From an uncultured Desulfovibrio sp. (lineage in GTDB: Bacteria; Desulfobacterota; Desulfovibrionia; Desulfovibrionales; Desulfovibrionaceae), in the NCBI GenBank assembly GCA_947176055.1, contig CAMWPE010000131.1:1-6799 (forward strand): a stretch of DNA of 6,799 nucleotides, in the 5' to 3' direction. Shown piece after piece: positions 1-6,654 of this stretch (its first letter is position 1; every line of letters begins with the position of its first letter). The notes under the pieces are model-generated. The model was not told the DNA's origin. It worked only from the letters and a program-made list of their open reading frames with translations, and ran no database searches. The position numbers and the translations under genes were made by a program.

Positions 1-1279
1 ATTCTTCCATGCTCAAGGCCGGATCCAGATCCTCCTTGTCGTAACAGTCCTTCATCTCGAGATTCCATGTGCCCTTTTCGCCGTATCTCGAGCCGATGGA
101 TCCCATTGGAGCGGCGGGCGAGCCGCGTTTTTTATCAAAAACCAGCAGTTTCCATTCCGGATTATTGCCGCCGCGACCGATGTCCGTAGCCCGCAGGCAA
201 CGACCCGGCAAAAAGGCGCCGTCCTTTTCGTCCAGCATGAGCAGGAAAGGCAAATCGGTGAAACGACGGACATAATCATTAAAATAAGGGACGGTCCTGT
301 CGAGGAAAAATTCCTTGACAATGACATGGCTCATGGCCATGGCCAACGCGCCATCCGTTCCGGCCTCGATAGCCAGCCAGGTGTCCGCGAATTTTGTAAA
401 ATCGGCGTAATCCGGGGACACCGCCACGACTTTCGTGCCCTGATAGCGCGTTTCGGTATAAAAATGCGCGTCGGGCGTGCGGGTCTGCGGCAAATTGCTG
501 CCCCATGAGATGAGGTACCCGGCGTTATACCAGTCGGCGCTTTCGCAAACATCCGTCTGCTCGCCCCAGACTTGAGGCGAAGCCGGAGGAAGATCGCAAT
601 ACCAGTCATAGAAGCTGATCATCGGCGCGCCGATGAGCGAGAAGAAGCGGGCGCCGGAGGCGAAGCTGACCATCGACATGGCCGGAAGCGGCGTAAAGCC
701 GAACACGCGATCAGGTCCGTATTTCTTGATAGTATAGATAAGGGACGCGCAGATCATTTCTACGGCTTCGTCCCACGAGAAGCGCGCGAAACCGCCGTGA
801 CCGCGAGCTTTCTGATATTTCGCCCGCTTCTCCGGGTTCTCCACAATGGATTCCCAGGCCAGGACGGAGTCGCCCTTCTCTTTCAGGGCCTCTTTCCATA
901 ACTCTAGCAGTTCGCCGCGAATGTAGGGATAACGCACGCGCAGGGGACTATAGACATACCATGAAGCCGACGCGCCCCTGGGGCAACCGCGAGGCTCGTA
1001 ATCGGGAAAATCGGGATGAGGCGTGGGATAATCCGGAGCCTGCGCCTCCCATACAACGATACCGTCCTTGGCGAAAACGTTCCAGCGACAGGAACCGGTG
1101 CAGTTTACGCCATGCGTGGACGGCGCTCCCTTGTCATGCGCCCACCGTCCCCGGTAGAAGGACTCCCAGTTCCGGCCGCCGCGCAATGTTCCGTACTCTT
1201 TCTTGTCGCCGATATCGGAAGCCAGCGCGTCCGTCCGCTCCTTGAAATGGCGCAGAGTCCTGGAATAGTATTTTTGCAT
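1..1279 (-). CDS. narG: Respiratory nitrate reductase alpha subunit NarG, N-terminal part (runs off window edge)
   Basis: Catalytic subunit of the membrane-bound quinol:nitrate oxidoreductase, which reduces nitrate to nitrite at a molybdenum bis-pterin centre on the cytoplasmic side. I translated the frame by hand: it is open from the ATG at 1279 to base 1, giving 426 codons of a family usually about 1,200-1,250 residues long, so only the first third is present. The FS0 iron-sulfur ligands are His56, Cys60, Cys64 and Cys99, in the motifs THGVNCTGSCRW and EPRGCPRGAS. The segment FYDWYCDLPPASPQ follows, and its Asp229 matches the molybdenum-ligating Asp222 of E. coli NarG. Further hallmarks are AMSMVSFASGAR, WGEQTDV, WGSNLPQTRTPDAHF and NNPEWK. 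The N-terminus (RTLRHFKER) resembles the vestigial twin-arginine remnant of bacterial NarG but has no hydrophobic stretch, so export is unlikely. The start is fixed by AAGGGG six bases upstream. narH, narJ and narI would be expected beyond the left edge. No frameshift or stop is seen. Confidence 0.96.
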   Translation of the reverse strand, partial: MQKYYSRTLRHFKERTDALASDIGDKKEYGTLRGGRNWESFYRGRWAHDKGAPSTHGVNCTGSCRWNVFAKDGIVVWEAQAPDYPTPHPDFPDYEPRGCPRGASASWYVYSPLRVRYPYIRGELLELWKEALKEKGDSVLAWESIVENPEKRAKYQKARGHGGFARFSWDEAVEMICASLIYTIKKYGPDRVFGFTPLPAMSMVSFASGARFFSLIGAPMISFYDWYCDLPPASPQVWGEQTDVCESADWYNAGYLISWGSNLPQTRTPDAHFYTETRYQGTKVVAVSPDYADFTKFADTWLAIEAGTDGALAMAMSHVIVKEFFLDRTVPYFNDYVRRFTDLPFLLMLDEKDGAFLPGRCLRATDIGRGGNNPEWKLLVFDKKRGSPAAPMGSIGSRYGEKGTWNLEMKDCYDKEDLDPALSMEE

Positions 1280-1285
1280 GAAATT

Positions 1286-1291
1286 CCCCTT
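1286..1291 (-). promoter_or_regulatory. Ribosome binding site of narG
   Basis: AAGGGG lies six bases upstream of the ATG at 1279. It supports this start, which also aligns with the usual NarG N-terminus. Confidence 0.75.
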
Positions 1292-1339
1292 GCCATAGTA
1301 TGAATGTTAAAAATTTTGTCGCGTAAAATATCGTATCCA

Positions 1340-1377
1340 ATCTCCGCGCGATATGGATTCGGACGACCGCCGGAGAT
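1340..1377 (-). repeat. Inverted repeat in the narG leader region
   Basis: Perfect 7-base arms ATCTCCG (1340-1346) and CGGAGAT (1371-1377) enclose 24 bases. On the minus strand the repeat falls between the candidate narG promoter and the start codon, so it would form a hairpin in the leader RNA. It is not followed by a T-run on that strand, so it is not a typical terminator. A competing pairing, ATATCG with CGATAT, overlaps it. The role is unknown; it may be chance in this GC-rich spacer. Confidence 0.35.
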
Positions 1378-1387
1378 TTTCCCATCG

Positions 1388-1416
1388 ATTTTTCAAGCAA
1401 TCATCTATTTTGTCAA
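1388..1416 (-). promoter_or_regulatory. Candidate sigma70-type promoter for narG
   Basis: On the minus strand a perfect -35 box TTGACA (1416-1411) is followed, after 17 bases, by AAAAAT (1393-1388), which matches 4 of 6 bases of the -10 consensus. Transcription would start near 1381, giving a leader of about 100 bases before narG. The site sits just after the terminator of the formate dehydrogenase operon, where a new promoter is needed. I see no convincing FNR box (TTGAT-N4-ATCAA) or NarL heptamer pair nearby, so oxygen or nitrate control cannot be read directly. Confidence 0.4.
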
Positions 1417-1454
1417 TACCGCGGCCCGCGAAAACCGTCGGCCCGGATCCCGCT

Positions 1455-1486
1455 AAAAAACCGCGAGGATCTGCTCCCCGCGGTTT
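1455..1486 (-). terminator. Rho-independent terminator of the formate dehydrogenase operon
   Basis: On the minus strand AAACCGCGGGGA (1486-1475), a five-base loop and TCCTCGCGGTTT (1469-1458) form a 12-base-pair stem with one G-U wobble. The stem ends in a run of six T residues. The one unmatched column pairs as G-U only in minus-strand RNA and is an A-C mismatch in plus-strand RNA, which favours minus-strand function. It lies 36 bases after the stop codon of the NrfD gene and separates that operon from narG. Confidence 0.9.
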
Positions 1487-1522
1487 CGCAAACGTCAATC
1501 GCTATTAGCCTTTATCCAGCGC

Positions 1523-2440
1523 CTACTCTTCGGCTTCCGGACGCAGTGGCGCGGGATGGGTCAGGCCAATGAGCCAATATCTCTCCATAACGCCGCAGGC
1601 CAGAGCGATAAGCGCGGCCAGCAACAGGCCCCCTACGCCGCAGAAAGCCAGGATTATGGCGAGAATGCCTCCGACAATATACAGGATCCAGCCTACCAGC
1701 CTGTTCTCTGTCGCGCGAACCAGGCGGGCGCGCGTTTTAACATCGCCCCAGAGGAGGGCGAAAGTCAGGCAACGGGCGCAGACAAGGAAGATGTAGGGAA
1801 TGATGAGGAACGCGGCCGCCGGTCCGGAAGAAAAACAGAGGGCCAGGATTATATAAACGGACAGGCCCATCAGCAGGGAATCGGACACCATGAATGGCGG
1901 CAACCAGCGGGCGTTTTTCACGCCCGGTTGCGAAGTGCAACTAAAGACCACGCCCTTGTAGCAGATGACCACTATCGCGCCGATGACGGCCAGAACCGTA
2001 AAAACGCGAATGAGCGTGTACAGGACGTAATAACATAACCCAACCGTGCTGCTGGACACCGCGATCCAGGAAAGAACGGCGGCTATGAAGGCGAAGGAGG
2101 AGAAGGAAACCAGTCCCCAGACGCCAACGGACAGAGGCGAGGTAAAGCGCAGGACGCGCAGGGAGTTGATAAAGCGCGCGGAGTCGCCGAGATCGCAGAT
2201 CAGGACGACGAGGTCGATGATGACGAGGCAAAAGGCCGTCGTCAGGGCGACGGGCAGAAGAGCGGCGAAGACTTGCGAGCCGAATGCCCAGGCCAGCGCG
2301 GTAATGATCATCGTGCCCGCGGCGAGATTATTGAAAAAGGCGTCCCAGACAATGAGATTATGCCAGTCCGGGAAATGGGGTATCTGCCGCAGTTGATACG
2401 GGGACGGTTTTCCCTTTATCCAGGTGGTATTTTTTGGCAT
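1523..2440 (-). CDS. nrfD: NrfD/PsrC-family integral membrane subunit of formate dehydrogenase (quinone-linked anchor)
   Basis: Predicted quinone-interacting membrane anchor taking electrons from the adjacent four-cluster Fe-S subunit. The 305-residue protein has about eight hydrophobic segments, roughly at residues 34-54, 57-82, 103-126, 134-160, 180-200, 206-230, 250-266 and 268-288. NrfD-family marks are a DLGDSARF segment (83-90), followed by LRVLRFTSPLSVGVW (94-108), and a later YKGVVFSCTSQPGVKNARWLPP stretch split by the membrane boundary. It has no heme-binding histidine pattern of the FdnI cytochrome b kind. The start at 2440 is preferred over an ATG at 2476: it has AAGGAG six bases upstream, while the longer form would overlap fdhB by 25 bases and lacks a binding site. 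It is the last gene of the operon, 11 bases after fdhB and followed by the terminator. The protein is rich in Ser, Cys and small residues, and its C-terminus is polar (RPEAEE). The family is clear; assignment to this complex rests on position. Confidence 0.9.
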   Translation of the reverse strand: MPKNTTWIKGKPSPYQLRQIPHFPDWHNLIVWDAFFNNLAAGTMIITALAWAFGSQVFAALLPVALTTAFCLVIIDLVVLICDLGDSARFINSLRVLRFTSPLSVGVWGLVSFSSFAFIAAVLSWIAVSSSTVGLCYYVLYTLIRVFTVLAVIGAIVVICYKGVVFSCTSQPGVKNARWLPPFMVSDSLLMGLSVYIILALCFSSGPAAAFLIIPYIFLVCARCLTFALLWGDVKTRARLVRATENRLVGWILYIVGGILAIILAFCGVGGLLLAALIALACGVMERYWLIGLTHPAPLRPEAEE

Positions 2441-2446
2441 TACGCG

Positions 2447-2452
2447 CTCCTT
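2447..2452 (-). promoter_or_regulatory. Ribosome binding site deciding the NrfD-gene start
   Basis: AAGGAG lies six bases before the ATG at 2440. Its first base is also the last base of the fdhB stop codon TAA (2454-2452), so a ribosome finishing fdhB sits on the next gene's binding site. This argues for translational coupling and against the upstream ATG at 2476. Confidence 0.85.
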
Positions 2453-3378
2453 TATAGACAGGCGGCTATGGCGCACGCGCAGATCGCGAGAGTCGCCGCG
2501 GCCCGGAAGTAATCGCCCAGCATGAATTTGACCGGCGTGATCGGCTCCGCGGGCAAGCCGTATACTTCCGGTTTGTCCATGAGCAGATAGAAGGAATTGA
2601 GGGCCGAATATCTATCAAAAGGCTCGGCTCCGTAAAGCCGCGCGTTCGTATAGCCCTGTTTATGCAGGAAATCCAGTCTTTGTCTGGCGGCGTCTATCAT
2701 GGCGTCGCGCAGGCCGAAATGAATGGAACCCGTGGGACAGGCCAAGGCGCAGGCGGGAGTAAGACCGTCGCGCAACCTGTCGTAGCATTCGGCGCACTTC
2801 ATGGAATGACCGGTTTCCGGACTCAATTGAGGCACGCCGAAAGGACAGGCCGCGACGCACATGCCACAGCCCATGCAGATGTCAGTCTGATAGTAAACTC
2901 CGCCGTACTCGTTGCGCATGATGGCGCCTGTGGGACAGGCTTCATGGCACGGGGATTCCTTGCAATGCTTGCATTGATCCGACTGAAATAGCCATTCGCC
3001 TTCTTTCTTTTCGGCGAGAAGAATATGCATGTCCTTTGGCGCCGGCCGGTTGCGCTCGTTCTCTTCCGGAAAACGCTCTATAAACTTTACATGCCGCCAG
3101 TTGTTCGCGGACAGATCAAAAGTGTTGTCATAGCTGTCGCCCGACCATTTCACACCGTCGATCTTCAGTTGATTCCACTGTTTGCAGGCAACTTCGCAGG
3201 CCTTGCAGCCTATGCAGACGGAGGTATCGGTATAGAAAGCGTAATCCCCTGGCGATTCGCGCGGCGGATAACGTTTGAAGAGCGCGTAGCATGGATCAAT
3301 GGCGTCCGGCTTTTTTATTTCGTCTTCCGGATAGGCCCGGTCTTTCAGCTTGAATATATTTAATGGATTCTGGCTCAT
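2452..3378 (-). CDS. fdhB: Formate dehydrogenase iron-sulfur (beta) subunit, four [4Fe-4S] clusters
   Basis: Electron-transfer subunit that wires the molybdenum subunit to the membrane subunit. The 308-residue protein has sixteen cysteines in four ferredoxin-type groups: Cys55/58/61/65 (CIGCKACEVAC), Cys136/139/144/148 (CKHCKESPCHEACP), Cys168/171/174/178 (CMGCGMCVAACP) and Cys195/198/210/214 (CAECYD with CALACP). This is the layout of E. coli FdnH/FdoH. Stretches such as YTDTSVCIGCKACEVACKQW, SYDNT and NNWRHVKFIE resemble the FdhB type that, from memory, accompanies NrfD subunits in Actinobacteria and others. The C-terminal 20 residues are hydrophobic and contain three cysteines (300, 302, 307). 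They could form a short membrane-anchoring helix, but without the polar tail that follows the FdnH anchor. The ATG directly abuts the stop of the catalytic subunit (TAAATG), and AAGGGAG lies seven bases upstream (3392-3386), within the end of that gene. No Tat signal is present. Confidence 0.96.
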   Translation of the reverse strand: MSQNPLNIFKLKDRAYPEDEIKKPDAIDPCYALFKRYPPRESPGDYAFYTDTSVCIGCKACEVACKQWNQLKIDGVKWSGDSYDNTFDLSANNWRHVKFIERFPEENERNRPAPKDMHILLAEKKEGEWLFQSDQCKHCKESPCHEACPTGAIMRNEYGGVYYQTDICMGCGMCVAACPFGVPQLSPETGHSMKCAECYDRLRDGLTPACALACPTGSIHFGLRDAMIDAARQRLDFLHKQGYTNARLYGAEPFDRYSALNSFYLLMDKPEVYGLPAEPITPVKFMLGDYFRAAATLAICACAIAACL

Positions 3379-6300
3379 TTAGTTTCTCCCTTCCGGTTGC
3401 GACGCCCACGGAGTGGCGGGAATCGGCCTGTCCATGGTTTCGGGGAATTTAACCGGATCGCATTTGAATTTTTCGGCCTTCGCGGCGTCGCCTTTGGCTA
3501 CTTGCACCGCGAAGCCTTTGGACGCCGGTATAAGCCCTTCGGGAGACATGGTGGCCGGACTCAAATCGTTGGTTATGGGGTCGCAGACAATTCCCTTATA
3601 ACCGGAATTGACGAAACTGCCTATCACCATGCCGGGTTTGCCGTGCACCTCGCCTATGCGGATGCGCGGAGTGACCAGCGCTCGCATTTGAAGCTCCGTT
3701 CTCGCGCTCTTCACGGACAGATACATGCCGGAAGTAATGCCAGTGGCCTCGGCCAGCTCGGGAGTGATTTCCACGAAGGTTTGCGGTTGCAACTGCGCCA
3801 GCCAGGGAATATGCCTGGTCATGGAGCCGGAAAGCCAGTGCTCGACCATATGATAAGTGGTCATGACTATTGGATACTCCGGATCGCCCTGCGGCGCGAT
3901 CGGGTTGCGGGGATCCTGAATAATTACCGTTCCCGGATCCAGACCCTGCGACCAGAGAGGATTCTTATAGGGCGATTCCGTCGGCTCGTAGAATACGGGC
4001 AGGGGTCCGTCCTTCATGCCGTAAGGAACAAAAATCCAGCCCTTGCCGTCGGTATGCGCGCCAAAGGGATCCTTCCCGCTGAGGGCCGCGTCGCCTTTCG
4101 CGCCGGCGGGAGGCTCGTAGCTCGGCGGCTTCGTAGCGTCAAACTGCGGCGTGTCGTAGCCGACCCAGCGCTGATCGGCTTCGTCCCACCAGATCAGCTT
4201 CTTCCTTTCGGACCAGGGTTTGCCATCCGGATCGGCGGAACAACGATTATAAAGCACTCGACTATTCGTGGGCCACGCGTATCTGTATTCGGTGTCAATT
4301 GAATGATTGACATAGCCGCCTTCGACCCGCTGGGAAAGATTCTCGCCTTCTTTATTAATAAAGCCGGAATAGAGACGGCAACCGCACACTGTGGAGCCGT
4401 CGTCCTTCAGATCGCCGGCGCCCTGACACGGGACGCCTGTCCCTATATGATAGCCGTTCATTTCCAGCGCGACTTTCTCGTTGTCCACGTCGCCGGGGAC
4501 GGGGTTGAGGCCGGGAAATTCCCTCTTATTGGGGGAAGGATCATAGTCCCAGGTGAGCGCGGCCAGACCGGCGTCGCGGGGCAGTCCGGATTCTTCGGCC
4601 ATTTTTTTGAGGCGTTTTCCGAGCTGGTAAATCCACCAGCCGTCGGAACGGCAGTCGCCAGGAGCGGCTTTGCAACGGTAATGCCACTGGATCAGCCGTT
4701 CGGTATTGGTGACGGATCCGGCGGCTTCGAGACCGGCCGCGGCGGGCAACAGGAATACTTCGGTCTTGCATTTGGCGACGGATTCCGGATCGGTGGGGTC
4801 GGCGTACCAGACCGACGATGTTTCCGTATCGAAGAGATCGCATACGGCGAGCCATTTCAGGTTGCGCAGGGCGTCGCGGCTCCAGCCGGTGTTGGGGTTG
4901 GTCACGGCCATGTTCTGGCCAAAGACCATAAGCCCGTCCACTTCGCCTTTAATCATTCTCTCCATTGTGATAGTGAGGGATTCGTCGGCTGAAATCTTGG
5001 GAATCCACTGATAGCCGTACTCGTTTTCAGGCGTCGCCTTGTCGCCGTACCAGGCCTTAAGCAGACTTATCATATAATTGGGCAGACTCGCCCAGGAGCC
5101 GCGGGTAGTCTCCAGTTGCCACATGCCGCGCGTCTTGTCGCGGGCGTCGCCGTAAGCGTGACCGTTCCTCAGGTAATCGGCGAGAGTGGCCTGCCCCGGA
5201 TCGCCGTGCGGCATGGGGATGTAATTGGGAAGCGCGTTGAACAGCGTGGGAACGTCCGTCGCGCCCTGCACATTGGAATGGCCTCGCAAAGCGAGAATAC
5301 CGCCGCCTGGACGGCCTATATTGCCAAGCAATAATTGCAAGATGGCCAGAGAGCGAATGATCTGCGCGCCGCTGGCATGTTGCGTAAATCCGGTGGCGTA
5401 GCACACAGCCGTAGTGCGATCCCTGCCGGAATTGCGAGCCATGTATTCCGCGGCTTTAATAATATCGGCGGGACGGCATCCGCAAATGGAGGCGACCTTC
5501 TCCGGAGTATAAGCCTCGACCTGCTTTTTGAGGAGCTGAAACACGCAATGGGGATCCTGAAGCGTGGGATCCGTCTTCGGTTTCAGATAATTGCCGTCGG
5601 CGTCAGTTTCATACTGGTATTCCCAGGAATCCGGCTCGCCGGTATAGGCGTTGGCCGCCGCGTCCCAGCCATTGAAGACGCCCGTAACGTCGTCAAAATG
5701 GAATTTGGGATTGATCAGCGTGGCAGCGTTTGTATAGTTTAACACATATTCGTGGAACCATAAATCCTGCTCGATGATGTAGCGGATAACGGCGCAAATA
5801 AACGCCACGTCCGTAGCCGGACGAATCGGCACATGATGATCGCATGCCGCCGTCGTCCGGGTAAAGCGCGGATCAATGTGCAGGGTTATCGCGCCCTTTT
5901 CCCGGGCCGCCTGAACCCAGTGGAAAGCCACGGGATGGGCCTCCGCCATGTTAGATCCCATAATAATAATACAGTCGCTATAGACGAGATCGCGGGGCGG
6001 ATTGGTGCAGGCGCCAAAGCCGAAGCTGGGGCCAAGGGCGGCGACGGTGGTGGAGTGACAATATCTGGCGGTGTTTTCAACGGGCAGGACGCCGCAACCG
6101 CCGGTCATCAACTTCCGGAACAGATAGCATTCCTCGTTGTCGTTGGCCGATCCGCCGATAAAGCCTAGATTGGTTACCTGATTTACCGTCACGCCGGAAG
6201 CGTCCTTTTCCACAAAGCCCTTCGCCCGCGAATCCCAGATTCGTTTTGCCAAGGTATCGAGCATCCAATCGAGGGAAACTTCTTCCCATTTGTCCGACCC

Positions 6301-6564
6301 GGGAGCGCGATACATCGGCTTGGTGACGCGATAGGGGTTATAATTCAACGCGTAGGTCGAAGAGCCTTTCGGACACATGCGCCCTTGATTGACGGGACTG
6401 CGCGGATCGCCTTCCACATTGATCAACTCGCCGTTTTTAAAGAAAGCGAGTTGAGAACAGCCTACGGCGCAAAACTGGCACACCGAAGAGCCAACTTCCG
6501 CGCCGCGCAGACGCGTGCATTTAAAATGGGAGCGTCCGCTAATGGCATCCTGGATTACTGGCAT
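3379..6564 (-). CDS. fdhA: Formate dehydrogenase catalytic (alpha) subunit, molybdopterin type, cysteine form, no Tat signal
   Basis: Oxidises formate to CO2 at a Mo (or W) bis-molybdopterin guanine dinucleotide centre. The 1061-residue protein is homologous along its length to E. coli FdnG. The N-terminal [4Fe-4S] cluster is held by Cys29, Cys32, Cys36 and Cys64, with the conserved Lys66 (MCPKG). The active site reads TARYCHSTTVAALGPSFG. Cys169 (codon TGT, 6060-6058) stands where FdnG has selenocysteine, next to conserved His170. Other family marks are AEAHPV, DPRFTRT, GFTQHASGAQIIRS, GGGILALRGHSNVQGATD and the SADPDGKPW region. The C-terminal pterin-dinucleotide-binding domain starts near residue 898 (PIVMTTY, MVEHW). 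A tail of roughly 36 residues extends past the point where FdnG ends. The start at 6564 has a strong AGGAGG six bases upstream. The frame upstream holds no ATG, GTG or TTG before a stop at 6603-6601, so no Tat signal can be added and a cytoplasmic active site is inferred. First gene of the operon; its stop directly abuts fdhB. The substrate is inferred from homology and Fe-S/NrfD partners. Confidence 0.95.
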   Translation of the reverse strand: MPVIQDAISGRSHFKCTRLRGAEVGSSVCQFCAVGCSQLAFFKNGELINVEGDPRSPVNQGRMCPKGSSTYALNYNPYRVTKPMYRAPGSDKWEEVSLDWMLDTLAKRIWDSRAKGFVEKDASGVTVNQVTNLGFIGGSANDNEECYLFRKLMTGGCGVLPVENTARYCHSTTVAALGPSFGFGACTNPPRDLVYSDCIIIMGSNMAEAHPVAFHWVQAAREKGAITLHIDPRFTRTTAACDHHVPIRPATDVAFICAVIRYIIEQDLWFHEYVLNYTNAATLINPKFHFDDVTGVFNGWDAAANAYTGEPDSWEYQYETDADGNYLKPKTDPTLQDPHCVFQLLKKQVEAYTPEKVASICGCRPADIIKAAEYMARNSGRDRTTAVCYATGFTQHASGAQIIRSLAILQLLLGNIGRPGGGILALRGHSNVQGATDVPTLFNALPNYIPMPHGDPGQATLADYLRNGHAYGDARDKTRGMWQLETTRGSWASLPNYMISLLKAWYGDKATPENEYGYQWIPKISADESLTITMERMIKGEVDGLMVFGQNMAVTNPNTGWSRDALRNLKWLAVCDLFDTETSSVWYADPTDPESVAKCKTEVFLLPAAAGLEAAGSVTNTERLIQWHYRCKAAPGDCRSDGWWIYQLGKRLKKMAEESGLPRDAGLAALTWDYDPSPNKREFPGLNPVPGDVDNEKVALEMNGYHIGTGVPCQGAGDLKDDGSTVCGCRLYSGFINKEGENLSQRVEGGYVNHSIDTEYRYAWPTNSRVLYNRCSADPDGKPWSERKKLIWWDEADQRWVGYDTPQFDATKPPSYEPPAGAKGDAALSGKDPFGAHTDGKGWIFVPYGMKDGPLPVFYEPTESPYKNPLWSQGLDPGTVIIQDPRNPIAPQGDPEYPIVMTTYHMVEHWLSGSMTRHIPWLAQLQPQTFVEITPELAEATGITSGMYLSVKSARTELQMRALVTPRIRIGEVHGKPGMVIGSFVNSGYKGIVCDPITNDLSPATMSPEGLIPASKGFAVQVAKGDAAKAEKFKCDPVKFPETMDRPIPATPWASQPEGRN

Positions 6565-6570
6565 ATAAAA

Positions 6571-6576
6571 CCTCCT
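6571..6576 (-). promoter_or_regulatory. Ribosome binding site deciding the fdhA start
   Basis: A full consensus AGGAGG lies six bases before the ATG at 6564. This fixes the N-terminus and hence the absence of a signal peptide. Confidence 0.9.
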
Positions 6577-6592
6577 CTGGTTCCTGATACGC

Positions 6593-6621
6593 CTGATAAA
6601 TTATTCACTTAATTCCGTCAA
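6593..6621 (-). promoter_or_regulatory. Candidate promoter of the fdhA-fdhB-nrfD operon
   Basis: On the minus strand TTGACG (6621-6616, 5 of 6 consensus) is followed, after 17 bases, by TATCAG (6598-6593, 4 of 6). Transcription would start near 6586, leaving a leader of about 22 bases that contains the ribosome binding site. A weaker alternative lies further upstream: ATGAAA, 16 bases, then AATAAT (6702-6697). It would give a leader of about 125 bases. I see no clear FNR or sigma54 site. Confidence 0.35.
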
Positions 6622-6624
6622 TAA

Positions 6625-6654
6625 GACGCGGCGAATTTTATTTCCAACCGCGTC
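6625..6654. repeat. Inverted repeat just upstream of the candidate fdh promoter
   Basis: Perfect 7-base arms GACGCGG (6625-6631) and CCGCGTC (6648-6654) are separated by 16 AT-rich bases. The element ends three bases before the candidate -35 box, a position typical of an activator site. The arms are GC-rich and the spacer is long, so a chance origin or a loose hairpin is also possible. Confidence 0.35.

Noticed and set aside
1..1303. narG appearing broken into several short open frames, suggesting a pseudogene
   Set aside because: Hand translation from 1279 shows one uninterrupted NarG frame to the window edge. The short frames are shadows, and the real gene simply lacks its stop inside the window.
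1294..1320. Second narG promoter with a TACTAT -10 box and GCGACA -35 box
   Set aside because: Both boxes match only 4 of 6 bases, and transcription would start inside or next to the ribosome binding site.
1340..1380. Plus-strand terminator formed by the ATCTCCG/CGGAGAT repeat followed by TTTT
   Set aside because: The stem is only seven pairs with a 24-base loop, the T-run is short, and no plus-strand gene needs it.
1556..2038. Open frame on the plus strand opposite the NrfD gene
   Set aside because: Its translation is highly polar and unlike any family I know, as expected for the antisense of a membrane protein gene.
3397..4992. Two long back-to-back open frames on the plus strand (3397-4302 and 4303-4992)
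   Set aside because: They lie wholly antisense to fdhA, whose frame carries clear family motifs. Their translations are low-complexity Gly/Arg/Ala-rich shadows with no recognisable domain.
6565..6603. A twin-arginine-like QRRFYM in the frame just upstream of the fdhA start
   Set aside because: The two Arg codons are the AGGAGG ribosome binding site itself, no ATG, GTG or TTG precedes them, and a stop lies at 6603-6601. No signal peptide can be built.
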